Shown: positions 24,526 to 31,748 of the stretch, one piece after another
Position numbering within the stretch: position 1 is the first letter of the stretch
Layout of the letters: each line of letters begins with the position of its first letter
From: an uncultured Bacteroides sp.
GTDB taxonomy: Bacteria > Bacteroidota > Bacteroidia > Bacteroidales > Bacteroidaceae
NCBI RefSeq assembly: GCF_910578895.1
Contig: NZ_CAJTSC010000030.1
Coordinates: forward strand, 1 to 41,628
Direction: 5' to 3'
DNA length: 41,628 nucleotides
Notes under the pieces: generated by a model
The model's database searches: none
Seen by the model: only the letters and a program-made list of their open reading frames with translations
Told to the model about the DNA's origin: nothing
Translations under genes and position numbers: made by a program

Positions 24526-25905
24526 ATGCTTGCATTAGGAATTGTTCTCGTCATTGCGATAGGTTTTCTTGCCGTCAATTGTATTTCCATTAAGTTTACG
24601 TGGACCGAAAAGATTGGTCTTGCCTTTCCGGTAGGAATCGGGCTGCAAACGCTTGTGATGCTTGTCGTCAACCTGCTTAAGATACAGTTGATACCCGTCA
24701 GCGTGCTGCTTGGGGGAGTGTTGCTGTTGCTTCTGTTGCTGTTTTTCCTGTATAGACGTAGAGGCGAGGTGATAATGTATTATAAGGACGCTTTCCATAT
24801 CGATACCTCGAACTATAACCTTGTCTGGTTCTTCTTCATCATGCTTATCGCATACTTTGAGTATATGAATTTTGCCAAGTGCATGTATTTCCCTACGTTC
24901 GACAGGGACAGCCTGGCGGGGTTCGACACCATTGGATACGTCATCGCGCAGGAACATACGTTCAGGAACCTGAGCATATTCCAGCAGAGCTATATGCCGC
25001 ATATCCATGATGCGGGCAGCTACATAACGTATGCCCCGATGGTGCAGTTGAGCTATGCTTTTGTCTATCTTTTGGGGGCGGAGACATCCAAAATAGTTCC
25101 GGCATTGATGTATTTGTCCCTATTGATAGCCTTCTATGGCAGCATGCAGCGTGTGTCGGGACCTACGTGCGCGGCTGTTGCCACTTTCTTCGTGTTGATA
25201 ACTCCGGAGATGATTGCCTTTTCTTCGCTGTCGGCAACGAATGTCATTCATGCCGTCACCGCTTCGTTGGGCGTTATTTACGTCTCTTTATGGCTGAAGT
25301 GCGGGGAGCGGAAGGATTTATACCTCGGTTCGTTGCTGCTTGCGGTGAATGTATGGACCCGTTCGGAAGGGATAGTCTTTATCGGTGCGGCGCTGTTGGC
25401 GGTTTTTGCCGGCGCGCTTAGGGGCAGAAACTGGAAAGACTTGCTGCCTGTTGCCGCTGCGTTGCTTCCCGCTCTTTTGTGGGCGGTTTTTTCGTGGATA
25501 AATGGTTTTTATGCCGAAAGCATTGTCATATCCCGCCCTTACTGGGATGCGGAGAAGGCGGGTATCATCCGGGCATTCCTGGAGGCTTATTATGAAGATA
25601 CGCAGTTCTTTGGCTGGACGGTCATGGCATTCTCCCTGTCGTTGCTTGTCAACGGTTGGTTCTTGATAAAGCGGAAAGACAACCTGGCTCTGCTGGCAAT
25701 GATTGTCCTCTCCTTGGCGTTTTATGTGATTGTTCTTTATCAGATTGACTATAAGTGGGATTCCATCCGGAATGTGCTGGCATACTCTGCCAAACGCTTC
25801 TTTTTCTGTTTCATCCCTATGATGTGGTTTTACTCGCTGTCCAATCATTGGGTGAGGATATGCTTTGGTTGGTTGGACCGTTGGCTGTTGCTGGATAGGG
25901 AATAG
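24526..25905 (+). CDS. Polytopic membrane protein, GT-C glycosyltransferase-like
   Basis: A 459-residue protein with about ten or more hydrophobic helices. The longest non-membrane loop comes early (about residues 118-165) and holds acidic residues in FPTFDRDSLAGFDTIGY (about 122-138) plus HIHDAG. Acidic loop residues after the first helices are typical of lipid-phosphate-sugar dependent GT-C transferases. A WTRSEGIVFIGAAL segment near 285 resembles the same superfamily. I cannot assign a specific family. Together with the GT2 gene and the small membrane protein it suggests a pathway in which a lipid-linked sugar is added to an envelope acceptor (inference). Confidence 0.75.
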   Translation: MLALGIVLVIAIGFLAVNCISIKFTWTEKIGLAFPVGIGLQTLVMLVVNLLKIQLIPVSVLLGGVLLLLLLLFFLYRRRGEVIMYYKDAFHIDTSNYNLVWFFFIMLIAYFEYMNFAKCMYFPTFDRDSLAGFDTIGYVIAQEHTFRNLSIFQQSYMPHIHDAGSYITYAPMVQLSYAFVYLLGAETSKIVPALMYLSLLIAFYGSMQRVSGPTCAAVATFFVLITPEMIAFSSLSATNVIHAVTASLGVIYVSLWLKCGERKDLYLGSLLLAVNVWTRSEGIVFIGAALLAVFAGALRGRNWKDLLPVAAALLPALLWAVFSWINGFYAESIVISRPYWDAEKAGIIRAFLEAYYEDTQFFGWTVMAFSLSLLVNGWFLIKRKDNLALLAMIVLSLAFYVIVLYQIDYKWDSIRNVLAYSAKRFFFCFIPMMWFYSLSNHWVRICFGWLDRWLLLDRE

Positions 25906-25958
25906 TATCTTTAACTATATTTCTACTTTCATCTGTTGATGGTTGGTGTGGAAATCCG

Positions 25959-25966
25959 TAAATTTG
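25959..25966 (+). promoter_or_regulatory. Promoter candidate for the TPR gene
   Basis: TAAATTTG matches TAnnTTTG, and a TTG at 25936-25938 lies 20 bases upstream, the spacing expected for the Bacteroides -33 element. The ATG at 26021 is 54 bases downstream. Confidence 0.55.
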
Positions 25967-26020
25967 TGGGTAATCCCCCGTAGGACATTTCGGAAACGTT
26001 GAACCAAGTATATATTAAAA

Positions 26021-26701
26021 ATGAAGACCTTAACTTTACTTTTCTTTGGGCTTTTGCTGTGCCCGATGCCGCTTCCGGCACAAACGGCAGAGATACTGTT
26101 GCAGAAGGCGGCAGATGCTTTGTCGGCAGGCAAGGATGATTATGCCGTGAGCCTGTTTCGCCAGGCTGCCGCTGTGGGAGCCGAACAGGCGGAAATGTTC
26201 TATTGGACGAATGTGGAGAAAAACAGCGCGGCGGCTCCTCGCGTCGTGCACGAACTGGCGGTCTATTATAAGGACAAACGGAATTATGACAAGGCGTATC
26301 TCTTTTATAAGGAGTGGTTGCAATATTATCCGGAAGATGTCCCCGGACTTGTGGCATGTGCGGAGATGCAGCTGATGCGCGACGAAGCGAAAGATGCCTT
26401 GGTGCTCTATCGGAAAGTGTTGGCATTGGATGCCGATAATCTTCAGGCGAACATATTTCTGGGTAATTATTACTACTTGCAAGCCGAGCAAAAGAAGAAG
26501 GCTTTGGAGGACAGTTATAAGAAAATTGCTTCTCCTACACGTATGCAGTATGCCGGTTACCGTAACGGACTGTCGGATATATTCTCTAACGGGTATAACA
26601 AGGCTAAGGGATATTTGCAGAAGGTGCTTCAGCTTTTTCCCTCTACCGAGGCCGGAAAGACGCTGGAACGGATAATGATATTGGAAAAAGAGATGAACTG
26701 A
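26021..26701 (+). CDS. Exported tetratricopeptide-repeat protein
   Basis: A 226-residue periplasmic protein with a signal peptide (LTLLFFGLLLCPMPLPAQ, cut near residue 21). It then has helix-turn-helix repeats of TPR type: AADALSAGKDDYAVSLFRQA (about 31-50), VVHELAVYYKDKRNYDKAYL, AEMQLMRDEAKDALVLYRKV and ANIFLGNYYYLQAEQKKKAL. The C-terminal part is lysine-rich and helical. TPR proteins act as scaffolds; the partner is unknown. It has its own promoter candidate and is separated by 115 bases from the glycosylation operon. It ends just before an IS3-like palindrome. Confidence 0.85.
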   Translation: MKTLTLLFFGLLLCPMPLPAQTAEILLQKAADALSAGKDDYAVSLFRQAAAVGAEQAEMFYWTNVEKNSAAAPRVVHELAVYYKDKRNYDKAYLFYKEWLQYYPEDVPGLVACAEMQLMRDEAKDALVLYRKVLALDADNLQANIFLGNYYYLQAEQKKKALEDSYKKIASPTRMQYAGYRNGLSDIFSNGYNKAKGYLQKVLQLFPSTEAGKTLERIMILEKEMN

Positions 26702-26728
26702 TTGTTCTCCTCTTTGTTTCCTTATAAC

Positions 26729-26776
26729 TGAAGTGCACCCCAAAAGTTTTGTGTCTGACTTTTGGGGTGCACTTCA
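26729..26776. mobile_element. Palindrome resembling two abutted IS3-family ends
   Basis: TGAAGTGCACCCCAAAAG at 26729-26746 is perfectly mirrored at 26759-26776, with the 12-base centre TTTTGTGTCTGA. Read from the right, the arm continues as TCAGACAC, so it resembles the TGAA.TG.CCCC.AAAAGT.AGAC terminal repeat that I recall for IS3-type elements. No transposase remains. It could be an internally deleted insertion or a MITE-like remnant; no flanking target duplication is evident. Confidence 0.5.
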
Positions 26777-26782
26777 TAACAG

Positions 26783-26878
26783 AGAGTGTGTCGGAACTCT
26801 CTTATTGACCAAATCACCCCTGTCACAGATATCTATGGCAGGGGTGATTTGTGTATTTGAAGTGTCTCGGCACACTCT
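26783..26878. terminator. Nested hairpins between convergent genes
   Basis: The inner stem CAAATCACCCCTG (26810-26822) pairs perfectly with CAGGGGTGATTTG (26839-26851) and extends inward with weaker pairs. An outer stem joins AGAGTGTGTCGG (26783-26794) to the mirrored sequence ending CACACTCT at 26878, with two G-U pairs. It sits between the TPR gene (+) and the metallopeptidase gene (-), so bidirectional termination is the likely role. Confidence 0.6.
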
Positions 26879-26906
26879 TCTTCATGACAGGCAGTAGGGG
26901 GAATGT

Positions 26907-28232
26907 TTATTTGACTGCCCGGATCGGCAGGTTTAAAAGACCGGCAGGCGTGGAACGTGTATCGGTCTCCCGGTTTGCTTTAGGACCGGGTATCAGGGGG
27001 CTGTACATCAGTACATGGCGGATACGTCTCCGTTGCTCGGGAGTAAACCGGTCGGAATAGCTGATGGCATAGTCCATGATATTGTGTGAAACGAAGGATT
27101 CGCCTGTCAGGCAATTCTCACGTCTTACCAGATAGTCGAATTTGAATTTCTCCTGTTCGTTTGCTTTGATGTATGCGCAATCGATATCATATTGCTCTTT
27201 ATCGTAGGTGGGGGTGTCTGTGCAATAATCGGTATCTTCGCAACCGCTTCCGCTTTTGGTTTCGGAAAATACATGGTGCAGGCCCAGATAGTGCCCTAAT
27301 TCGTGGGCTAATGTGACGGTGACGTCTGCTGTGGTGTATATGTCTGCCGTACTTTCATAGTTGATGAACAGGCTGTTGATGGATATGCAATAAGGGAAAG
27401 GCAAGTTGCTTAATTCCAAATGCGATGGTGTGATTTCGCTGAGGCCCGGCAGGCTGTTTGCCCCTTTCGTGGTGAAAGGCAGGTGCGATATCCCCAATGT
27501 CGTTGCATTGCCGTCCGGGTCTTGGGCGAAGTTGTAAACCATTATGTTGATATACCTGTTGGGGTCCCATAGGTATTTCACATATCCCTTGCCTGCCGGC
27601 TCGTTGATATTGTCGTACATGAACTCGTCGCAGTCTATCGGATAGTTGCCTTGCCACGGGATGTATTCCACGCCCGGTTGTGCCATCTTTTCCCCGTTGG
27701 GATTGACGGTGGCGAGCGTGAATGCCAGATTCATGTCCGCGTTTTGCATGCTGTTCTTGTAAAGCCGGTTTGCCGCGCCCAGTATTTCCGCTAGGCGTCT
27801 TGTACTGACATACTGTTCCGGGTTGGACCGGTCTTTATAAAGTACATGGAAAACTACGGGCAGGTTGTAATGATGTTGCTCTATGGACGTATATCCTGCC
27901 GATTGGGTGATTTCTATCCTTTTGCTTGTCTTCGCGGCTGCCGAGGCGACGGTTACCGTCACTTTTCTTTCTTTGTTGTCGGGGTTGGCTTCTATCTGTA
28001 GGGTCAGCGTCCCGTTGCCTGAGCCTTCGCTTGGGGTGACGTTGCACCATTGCGCCGTTTTGGATACTTTCCATTCCGCATCGCTTGTGATGCCGACCGT
28101 TAAGGTTGCTCCGGCACTGCTGATGTTGCCGAATGATGATTCGGAGAGCTCTAAAATGCCGGCTTCATTATCCTTGCAGCCGCATAGGATGAAGCTTGAC
28201 AGGAAGGCTGCGAGTAAAAGTTGTATTTTCAT
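26907..28232 (-). CDS. BACON-domain zinc metallopeptidase lipoprotein (metzincin, pappalysin-like)
   Basis: A surface or periplasmic lipoprotein protease. Of 441 residues, the first 19 form a lipoprotein signal (lipobox LCGC, Cys19). A BACON-like beta domain follows at about 30-112 (SSAGATLTVGITSDAEWKVS ... IEITQSAG), then the catalytic domain with the full metzincin zinc site HELGHYLGLHH at 310-320 and a Met-turn NIMDYA (Met386). Cysteines after the site (SGCEDTDYC, DCAY, ENCL) suit the disulfides of the M43 pappalysin-like family. The C-terminus is short and basic. It follows birA by 65 bases on the same strand, with a weak -7 box between. BACON modules are usually carbohydrate- or mucin-associated; the target is unknown. 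Confidence 0.9.
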   Translation of the reverse strand: MKIQLLLAAFLSSFILCGCKDNEAGILELSESSFGNISSAGATLTVGITSDAEWKVSKTAQWCNVTPSEGSGNGTLTLQIEANPDNKERKVTVTVASAAAKTSKRIEITQSAGYTSIEQHHYNLPVVFHVLYKDRSNPEQYVSTRRLAEILGAANRLYKNSMQNADMNLAFTLATVNPNGEKMAQPGVEYIPWQGNYPIDCDEFMYDNINEPAGKGYVKYLWDPNRYINIMVYNFAQDPDGNATTLGISHLPFTTKGANSLPGLSEITPSHLELSNLPFPYCISINSLFINYESTADIYTTADVTVTLAHELGHYLGLHHVFSETKSGSGCEDTDYCTDTPTYDKEQYDIDCAYIKANEQEKFKFDYLVRRENCLTGESFVSHNIMDYAISYSDRFTPEQRRRIRHVLMYSPLIPGPKANRETDTRSTPAGLLNLPIRAVK

Positions 28233-28269
28233 GAGGTTGTATGTTGATTTTAATCCGGAATGTATTTTG

Positions 28270-28277
28270 TAAAGGTA
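28270..28277 (-). promoter_or_regulatory. Weak -7 box before the metallopeptidase gene
   Basis: The - strand reads TACCTTTA, one base from TAnnTTTG, 37 bases upstream of the ATG at 28232. The same variant sits at the better supported dnaE promoter. Confidence 0.3.
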
Positions 28278-28297
28278 ATGTTTGCCGATTTCTCCAA

Positions 28298-29077
28298 TCA
28301 GACAATGTATTGCACCTCTTTGAACAGGTATTCCCGCTCTTTGCCGTTCTCGTCTTCCAATACGAAGCGTCCGTCTTGTTCCACACGTAGCAGACGGGCG
28401 GAAAATCTGCCATCGGCATCTTCGTAGGGATGAAAACCACGGCGGCGGAATAGGGAACGGGCATAGCGGGCGGCTATCTCGGCGGAATAGCTGTCGCGTT
28501 CTTCCGTTTGCAGGCCGTTGTAGTAGATTTGTATCCGTTTCAGGATACTCGCCAGGATTTCGTAACGGTTATGTTCCCGGTGGGTGATTTGTGTCAGTGA
28601 TACCGGATTGGGGGCATCGCTACGAAATATATTCTGGTTGATGTTAATTCCGATACCGGAGATGCTGCGCCCGATGAAGTGTCCGGTGAGGTCGTTCTCT
28701 ATCAGTATGCCACATATTTTCCTGTCTCTCCAATAGATGTCGTTCGGCCATTTTATGGTGATTTCGTCCGACCATTTGTCCAGTTCTTCCTTAATGGAGA
28801 GGGAAACAATTTGCGACAGGATAAACTGACGGCGCGCTTCGAGGAATGTGGGGTAGAGGACAAAACTGAAAAGCAGGTTCTTTCCTTTTTCCGCTTCCCA
28901 ACTATTGCCGCGCTGGCCTTTGCCGGCGCTTTGGAATTCGGCGGTAACCGTGGTCAGTTCGGTGAGCGGGGCTTGCCGGTCGTAGCACAGCCGGCTTATG
29001 TACTGATTGGTCGAGTCTGTTTCGTCCAGCGCTATCAGCGGATAAGGAAACGTCTCAGGGCAGGGCTTCATATTCAT
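28298..29077 (-). CDS. birA: Biotin--[acetyl-CoA-carboxylase] ligase
   Basis: Attaches biotin to the carrier domains of carboxylases by way of biotinyl-AMP. The 259-residue protein is monofunctional: it lacks the N-terminal DNA-binding domain of E. coli BirA. The ligase motifs are present: LDETDSTNQYI (about 17-27), the biotin loop AGKGQRGNSW (about 51-60), KWPNDIYW (about 109-116) and ICGILIEN (about 121-128). A small C-terminal domain follows. Start is ATG 29077 (or 29071); it overlaps the end of the upstream YjbR-like gene by 23 bases, so the two are translationally coupled. Confidence 0.95.
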   Translation of the reverse strand: MNMKPCPETFPYPLIALDETDSTNQYISRLCYDRQAPLTELTTVTAEFQSAGKGQRGNSWEAEKGKNLLFSFVLYPTFLEARRQFILSQIVSLSIKEELDKWSDEITIKWPNDIYWRDRKICGILIENDLTGHFIGRSISGIGININQNIFRSDAPNPVSLTQITHREHNRYEILASILKRIQIYYNGLQTEERDSYSAEIAARYARSLFRRRGFHPYEDADGRFSARLLRVEQDGRFVLEDENGKEREYLFKEVQYIV

Positions 29078-29411
29078 TGCGCATTTTTTTTGTGAACTTC
29101 TTTATTACTTCTTCATAAGAATGGTCTATAAGATGTTTTATCAGCTTGTCGTCTGCGTCGCAGTCCAGAAGTACCTGGTTCCAATACTTTTTATTGAAAT
29201 GCCAGGCGCCTTCGATGGCGTTGTAGCGGTCGCGTAGCTCCAATGCGTATTCCGGGTCGCACTTCATGGTGATACGGTCCGGAGTCTGGAGATTAATACA
29301 TAAGAACATCTTTCCCATTACTCGGATGACGAGCACGTCTTCACCGAAAGGGGTGTCTTCGGTCGCAGCCTTTTTACTGAGACAATATTCGCGGGCGGTT
29401 TCTATATCCAT
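29055..29411 (-). CDS. MmcQ/YjbR family protein
   Basis: A 118-residue protein of the MmcQ/YjbR family (CyaY-like fold, annotated as DNA-binding in some members). Seen features are the N-terminal REYCLSKKAATEDTPFG, where the TEDTPFG turn is the usual family signature, KMFLCIN and the C-terminal HFNKKYWNQVLLDCD and LIDHSYEEVIKKF segments. Its length is typical. It lies between yraN (24 bases upstream) and birA (overlap). Molecular role is not established; expression with birA is the only contextual clue. Confidence 0.9.
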   Translation of the reverse strand: MDIETAREYCLSKKAATEDTPFGEDVLVIRVMGKMFLCINLQTPDRITMKCDPEYALELRDRYNAIEGAWHFNKKYWNQVLLDCDADDKLIKHLIDHSYEEVIKKFTKKMRNEYEALP

Positions 29412-29435
29412 TGTATTTCAGATGTTAGGATTTGT

Positions 29436-29801
29436 TTAAAACATTGGCGGATAAAATGCTTCTTTGATATGCTCTATCTTGAAGGTGCCGGCATTGCCTA
29501 CTGCCGTAACGATGTCAAAACGTACAGGGGCATCGATACTGAAGTGTTTGATATAGGCATCGGCGGCTATGACAATACGGCGTATTTTCTGCCGGTCGAC
29601 GGCATCTTGCGGTTTGATGTATTCGGTACTGCTCCGGGTTTTTACTTCTATGACAACCAATTCATTGTCTTTAGCAGCGACGATGTCCAACTCCAGATGG
29701 TTTTTCCGCCAATTCCGGTCGCGTATTATATATCCGTTATGTTCCAGATAAGCGGCAACCGCATCTTCTCCGGCCTTTCCCAGTGCATTATGTATTGCCA
29801 T
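29436..29801 (-). CDS. YraN family endonuclease-like protein (UPF0102)
   Basis: A 121-residue protein of the YraN/UPF0102 family, with a restriction-endonuclease-like fold. The N-terminal GKAGEDAVAAYLEHNGY is typical. The putative metal site is present as E, D and the E-x-K motif: HLELDIVAAKD (about 36-46) and VVIEVKTRSS (about 49-58). Cellular role is unknown. It begins 25 bases after a TAnnTTTG box and is the first gene of the yraN-yjbR-birA group. Confidence 0.93.
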   Translation of the reverse strand: MAIHNALGKAGEDAVAAYLEHNGYIIRDRNWRKNHLELDIVAAKDNELVVIEVKTRSSTEYIKPQDAVDRQKIRRIVIAADAYIKHFSIDAPVRFDIVTAVGNAGTFKIEHIKEAFYPPMF

Positions 29802-29825
29802 AGTACAATTTTCTTTCTTTCCCTA

Positions 29826-29833
29826 CAAAAATA
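29826..29833 (-). promoter_or_regulatory. -7 box for the yraN operon
   Basis: The - strand reads TATTTTTG, an exact TAnnTTTG match 25 bases before the yraN ATG at 29801. No strong -33 box is seen. It lies only 35 bases from the divergent -7 box at 29868-29875. Confidence 0.55.
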
Positions 29834-29845
29834 CGTTTTTTCTGC

Positions 29846-29875
29846 TTTGTTTTTACGGAAGTAAAGCTATTTTTG
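29846..29875 (+). promoter_or_regulatory. Promoter of the small RHH-like gene
   Basis: TTTG at 29846-29849 and TATTTTTG at 29868-29875 are separated by 18 bases, a near-ideal Bacteroides -33/-7 pair. The expected transcription start is only a few bases before the ATG at 29885. Confidence 0.65.
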
Positions 29876-29884
29876 CAAAGAAAT

Positions 29885-30118
29885 ATGAGAAAGAGAGACA
29901 AAACGTGTGCGAAAGCAACACCCGAAGAACCCAAACGCGAGCAGCGCATAGTATGTCTGATGAGCGAAGAAGAGCTGCGGATTGTGGACCGTTATTTGGA
30001 GAAGTATAAGATAACGAACAAATCGCGCTGGCTGAGGGAGACTGTTCTCATGTTTATCCATAAGAATATGGAAGAGGATTATCCTACATTGTTCGGTGAG
30101 CATGATATGCGAAGGTAA
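29885..30118 (+). CDS. Small basic protein, possibly ribbon-helix-helix
   Basis: A 77-residue charged protein starting at ATG 29885; an in-frame TTG at 29873 lies inside the -7 box and is unlikely. After a basic N-terminus (MRKRDKTCAK), the segment EQRIVCLMSEEELRIVDRYL, then NKSRWLRETVLMFIHKN, has the strand-helix-turn-helix look of MetJ/Arc or MobC-type proteins, which would make it DNA-binding. I do not recognise a named family. The promoter places the transcript start almost at the ATG, so translation may be leaderless. tadA follows 73 bases later on the same strand. Confidence 0.7.
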   Translation: MRKRDKTCAKATPEEPKREQRIVCLMSEEELRIVDRYLEKYKITNKSRWLRETVLMFIHKNMEEDYPTLFGEHDMRR

Positions 30119-30191
30119 GCACATTGCGGAGCGGAGCTTGTATAAGGATGTGAAAGTAAAAAAGTAAAGCGGACTATAAGCAGGGAAAAAG

Positions 30192-30626
30192 ATGACCGAT
30201 GCGGATTATATGAGACAGGCGCTTCTTGAAGCGCAAAAGGCAGGCGAGCGGGGCGAAGTGCCCGTTGGTGCTGTTGTTGTTTGTAAAAACCGTATTATTG
30301 CCCGTGCCCATAACCTGACCGAAACGCTGACCGATGTTACCGCTCATGCCGAAATGCAGGCAATCACTGCCGCAGCCGCCACTCTAGGCGGTAAATATTT
30401 GAATGAATGTACGTTGTATGTGACCGTTGAGCCTTGTGTGATGTGTGCCGGAGCTATTGCGTGGGCACAGACGGGACGATTGGTTTTTGGTGCGGAGGAC
30501 GAGAAGCGGGGATATCAGTGTTATGCGCCACAGGCATTGCATCCTAAGACTGAGGTAGCGAAAGGGATACTTGCCGAGGAATGTGCCGCGCTGATGAAGG
30601 ATTTCTTTGTAGCCAAACGCAGATAA
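30192..30626 (+). CDS. tadA: tRNA-specific adenosine deaminase TadA
   Basis: Converts adenosine 34 of tRNA-Arg(ACG) to inosine. The 144-residue protein has the cytidine/deoxycytidylate deaminase zinc site: His52 and proton-shuttling Glu54 in TAHAEMQ, and Cys82/Cys85 in EPCVMCAGA. RLVFGAEDEKRGY matches the TadA group rather than guanine deaminases. Length is typical. The stop is only 29 bases from the end of the convergent DUF4834 gene, with no clear terminator in the gap. Confidence 0.93.
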   Translation: MTDADYMRQALLEAQKAGERGEVPVGAVVVCKNRIIARAHNLTETLTDVTAHAEMQAITAAAATLGGKYLNECTLYVTVEPCVMCAGAIAWAQTGRLVFGAEDEKRGYQCYAPQALHPKTEVAKGILAEECAALMKDFFVAKRR

Positions 30627-30655
30627 TGCTTTCTTGGAAGCGGTTTCTCTTATTG

Positions 30656-30970
30656 TTATTCTTCTTTGAGTTCTTCAAAATCTACGTATTCCCCTTCATC
30701 TTGGGAGAAGAGTTTCTTACGTTTGTTGTGTGTAGAGGTTGCGTTAGCTCTTGTTTGCGGTTCTTCATCGGCGATAGGACCGGATTGCTGCCTGCCGTTG
30801 AAGGAATATTCCTTTCCGGATTGGTAGTCTTCGTTGTCGTTCCGATAAGTACTTGATGAACGGTGTCTGCCCAACCCGAAGATACTTCGGATGACAGTGC
30901 CGATAATGCTGAGTCCGATAAGCAGGATGGCGATTATAATGATGAAGAAGAATCCTAAAACATGGAGCAT
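30656..30970 (-). CDS. DUF4834 family membrane protein
   Basis: A 104-residue protein with a strongly hydrophobic N-terminal helix (FFFIIIIAILLIGLSIIGTV, 7-26) and a short conserved FGLGR turn. A hydrophilic tail follows that is rich in Ser, Asn and Arg and ends acidic (EGEYVDFEELKEE). This is the layout of DUF4834, a Bacteroidetes family of unknown role. It follows pssA by 68 bases on the same strand. Confidence 0.85.
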   Translation of the reverse strand: MLHVLGFFFIIIIAILLIGLSIIGTVIRSIFGLGRHRSSSTYRNDNEDYQSGKEYSFNGRQQSGPIADEEPQTRANATSTHNKRKKLFSQDEGEYVDFEELKEE

Positions 30971-31038
30971 GGGCTAATCTTTTTTTATGTGTTCGTTTCT
31001 TGCGAACATATAGTACAACAACCGTGCCACGGAAATGT

Positions 31039-31746
31039 TTACCCGCGTTTCCCTGTTAGAAGTGACAATATGACGTACCATATAATCACTGCTGCGAAAC
31101 CGCCGGTTTTAAATAGGATAAGAAGCGGGATACAGACAATCAGGAAAATGAAGCTTGTCTTGTTGTCTGTCCATGAAAGATTCTTGAACTTTAATGAGAA
31201 CATCGGTATTTCCGATACCAGCAACCATGAGAACAGACCGACCAATACCGACAGGTAAACAGGATTGAAGTTCTCGGAGATGAGAATGGGGTGCATGCCT
31301 GCTACTAATGATGCCCAAAAAAGAGCATTGGCAGGAACAGGTAAACCGATGAAGGAACTTGTCTGGCGCGTATCGTTATTGAATTTCGCCAAGCGCAACG
31401 CCGAGAATACGGATATGAGGAATGCGACATAAGGCATATAAGGAGCGATGAACTCCATAGATGCCGGATAATACATCTCCTTAAATAAAGAGAACACGAC
31501 CAATGAGGGTGCCACACCGAAACTTACATCATCCGCCAAAGAATCCAAATCTTTTCCGATGGGCGAATGGGCATTCAGCAGACGCGCCATCATGCCATCG
31601 AAAAAATCGAATACGGCACTGAAAATAATGAATAAAAGCGCCAAATGATAATCGGCTTCAAAAGCCATGACGCAAGCAATACACCCGGAGAATAAATTCA
31701 GACAGGTTAAGGTGTTTGGAATAGGACGGGTGATGCGATTTGCCAT
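31039..31746 (-). CDS. pssA: CDP-diacylglycerol--serine O-phosphatidyltransferase
   Basis: Makes phosphatidylserine from CDP-diacylglycerol and serine at the inner membrane. The 235-residue polytopic protein carries the complete CDP-alcohol phosphotransferase motif: Asp50, Gly51, Ala54, Arg55, Gly64, Asp68 and Asp72 in the spacing DGx2ARx8Gx3Dx3D. About seven hydrophobic helices follow. It begins two bases after the psd stop codon, so the pair forms one operon supplying phosphatidylethanolamine. Confidence 0.95.
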   Translation of the reverse strand: MANRITRPIPNTLTCLNLFSGCIACVMAFEADYHLALLFIIFSAVFDFFDGMMARLLNAHSPIGKDLDSLADDVSFGVAPSLVVFSLFKEMYYPASMEFIAPYMPYVAFLISVFSALRLAKFNNDTRQTSSFIGLPVPANALFWASLVAGMHPILISENFNPVYLSVLVGLFSWLLVSEIPMFSLKFKNLSWTDNKTSFIFLIVCIPLLILFKTGGFAAVIIWYVILSLLTGKRG

Positions 31747-31748
31747 TA

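Noticed and set aside
30986..31012. Hairpin between pssA and the DUF4834 gene as a terminator
   Set aside because: The stem is followed by A residues on the transcribed - strand, and T residues precede it on the + strand, so neither strand has a terminator layout.
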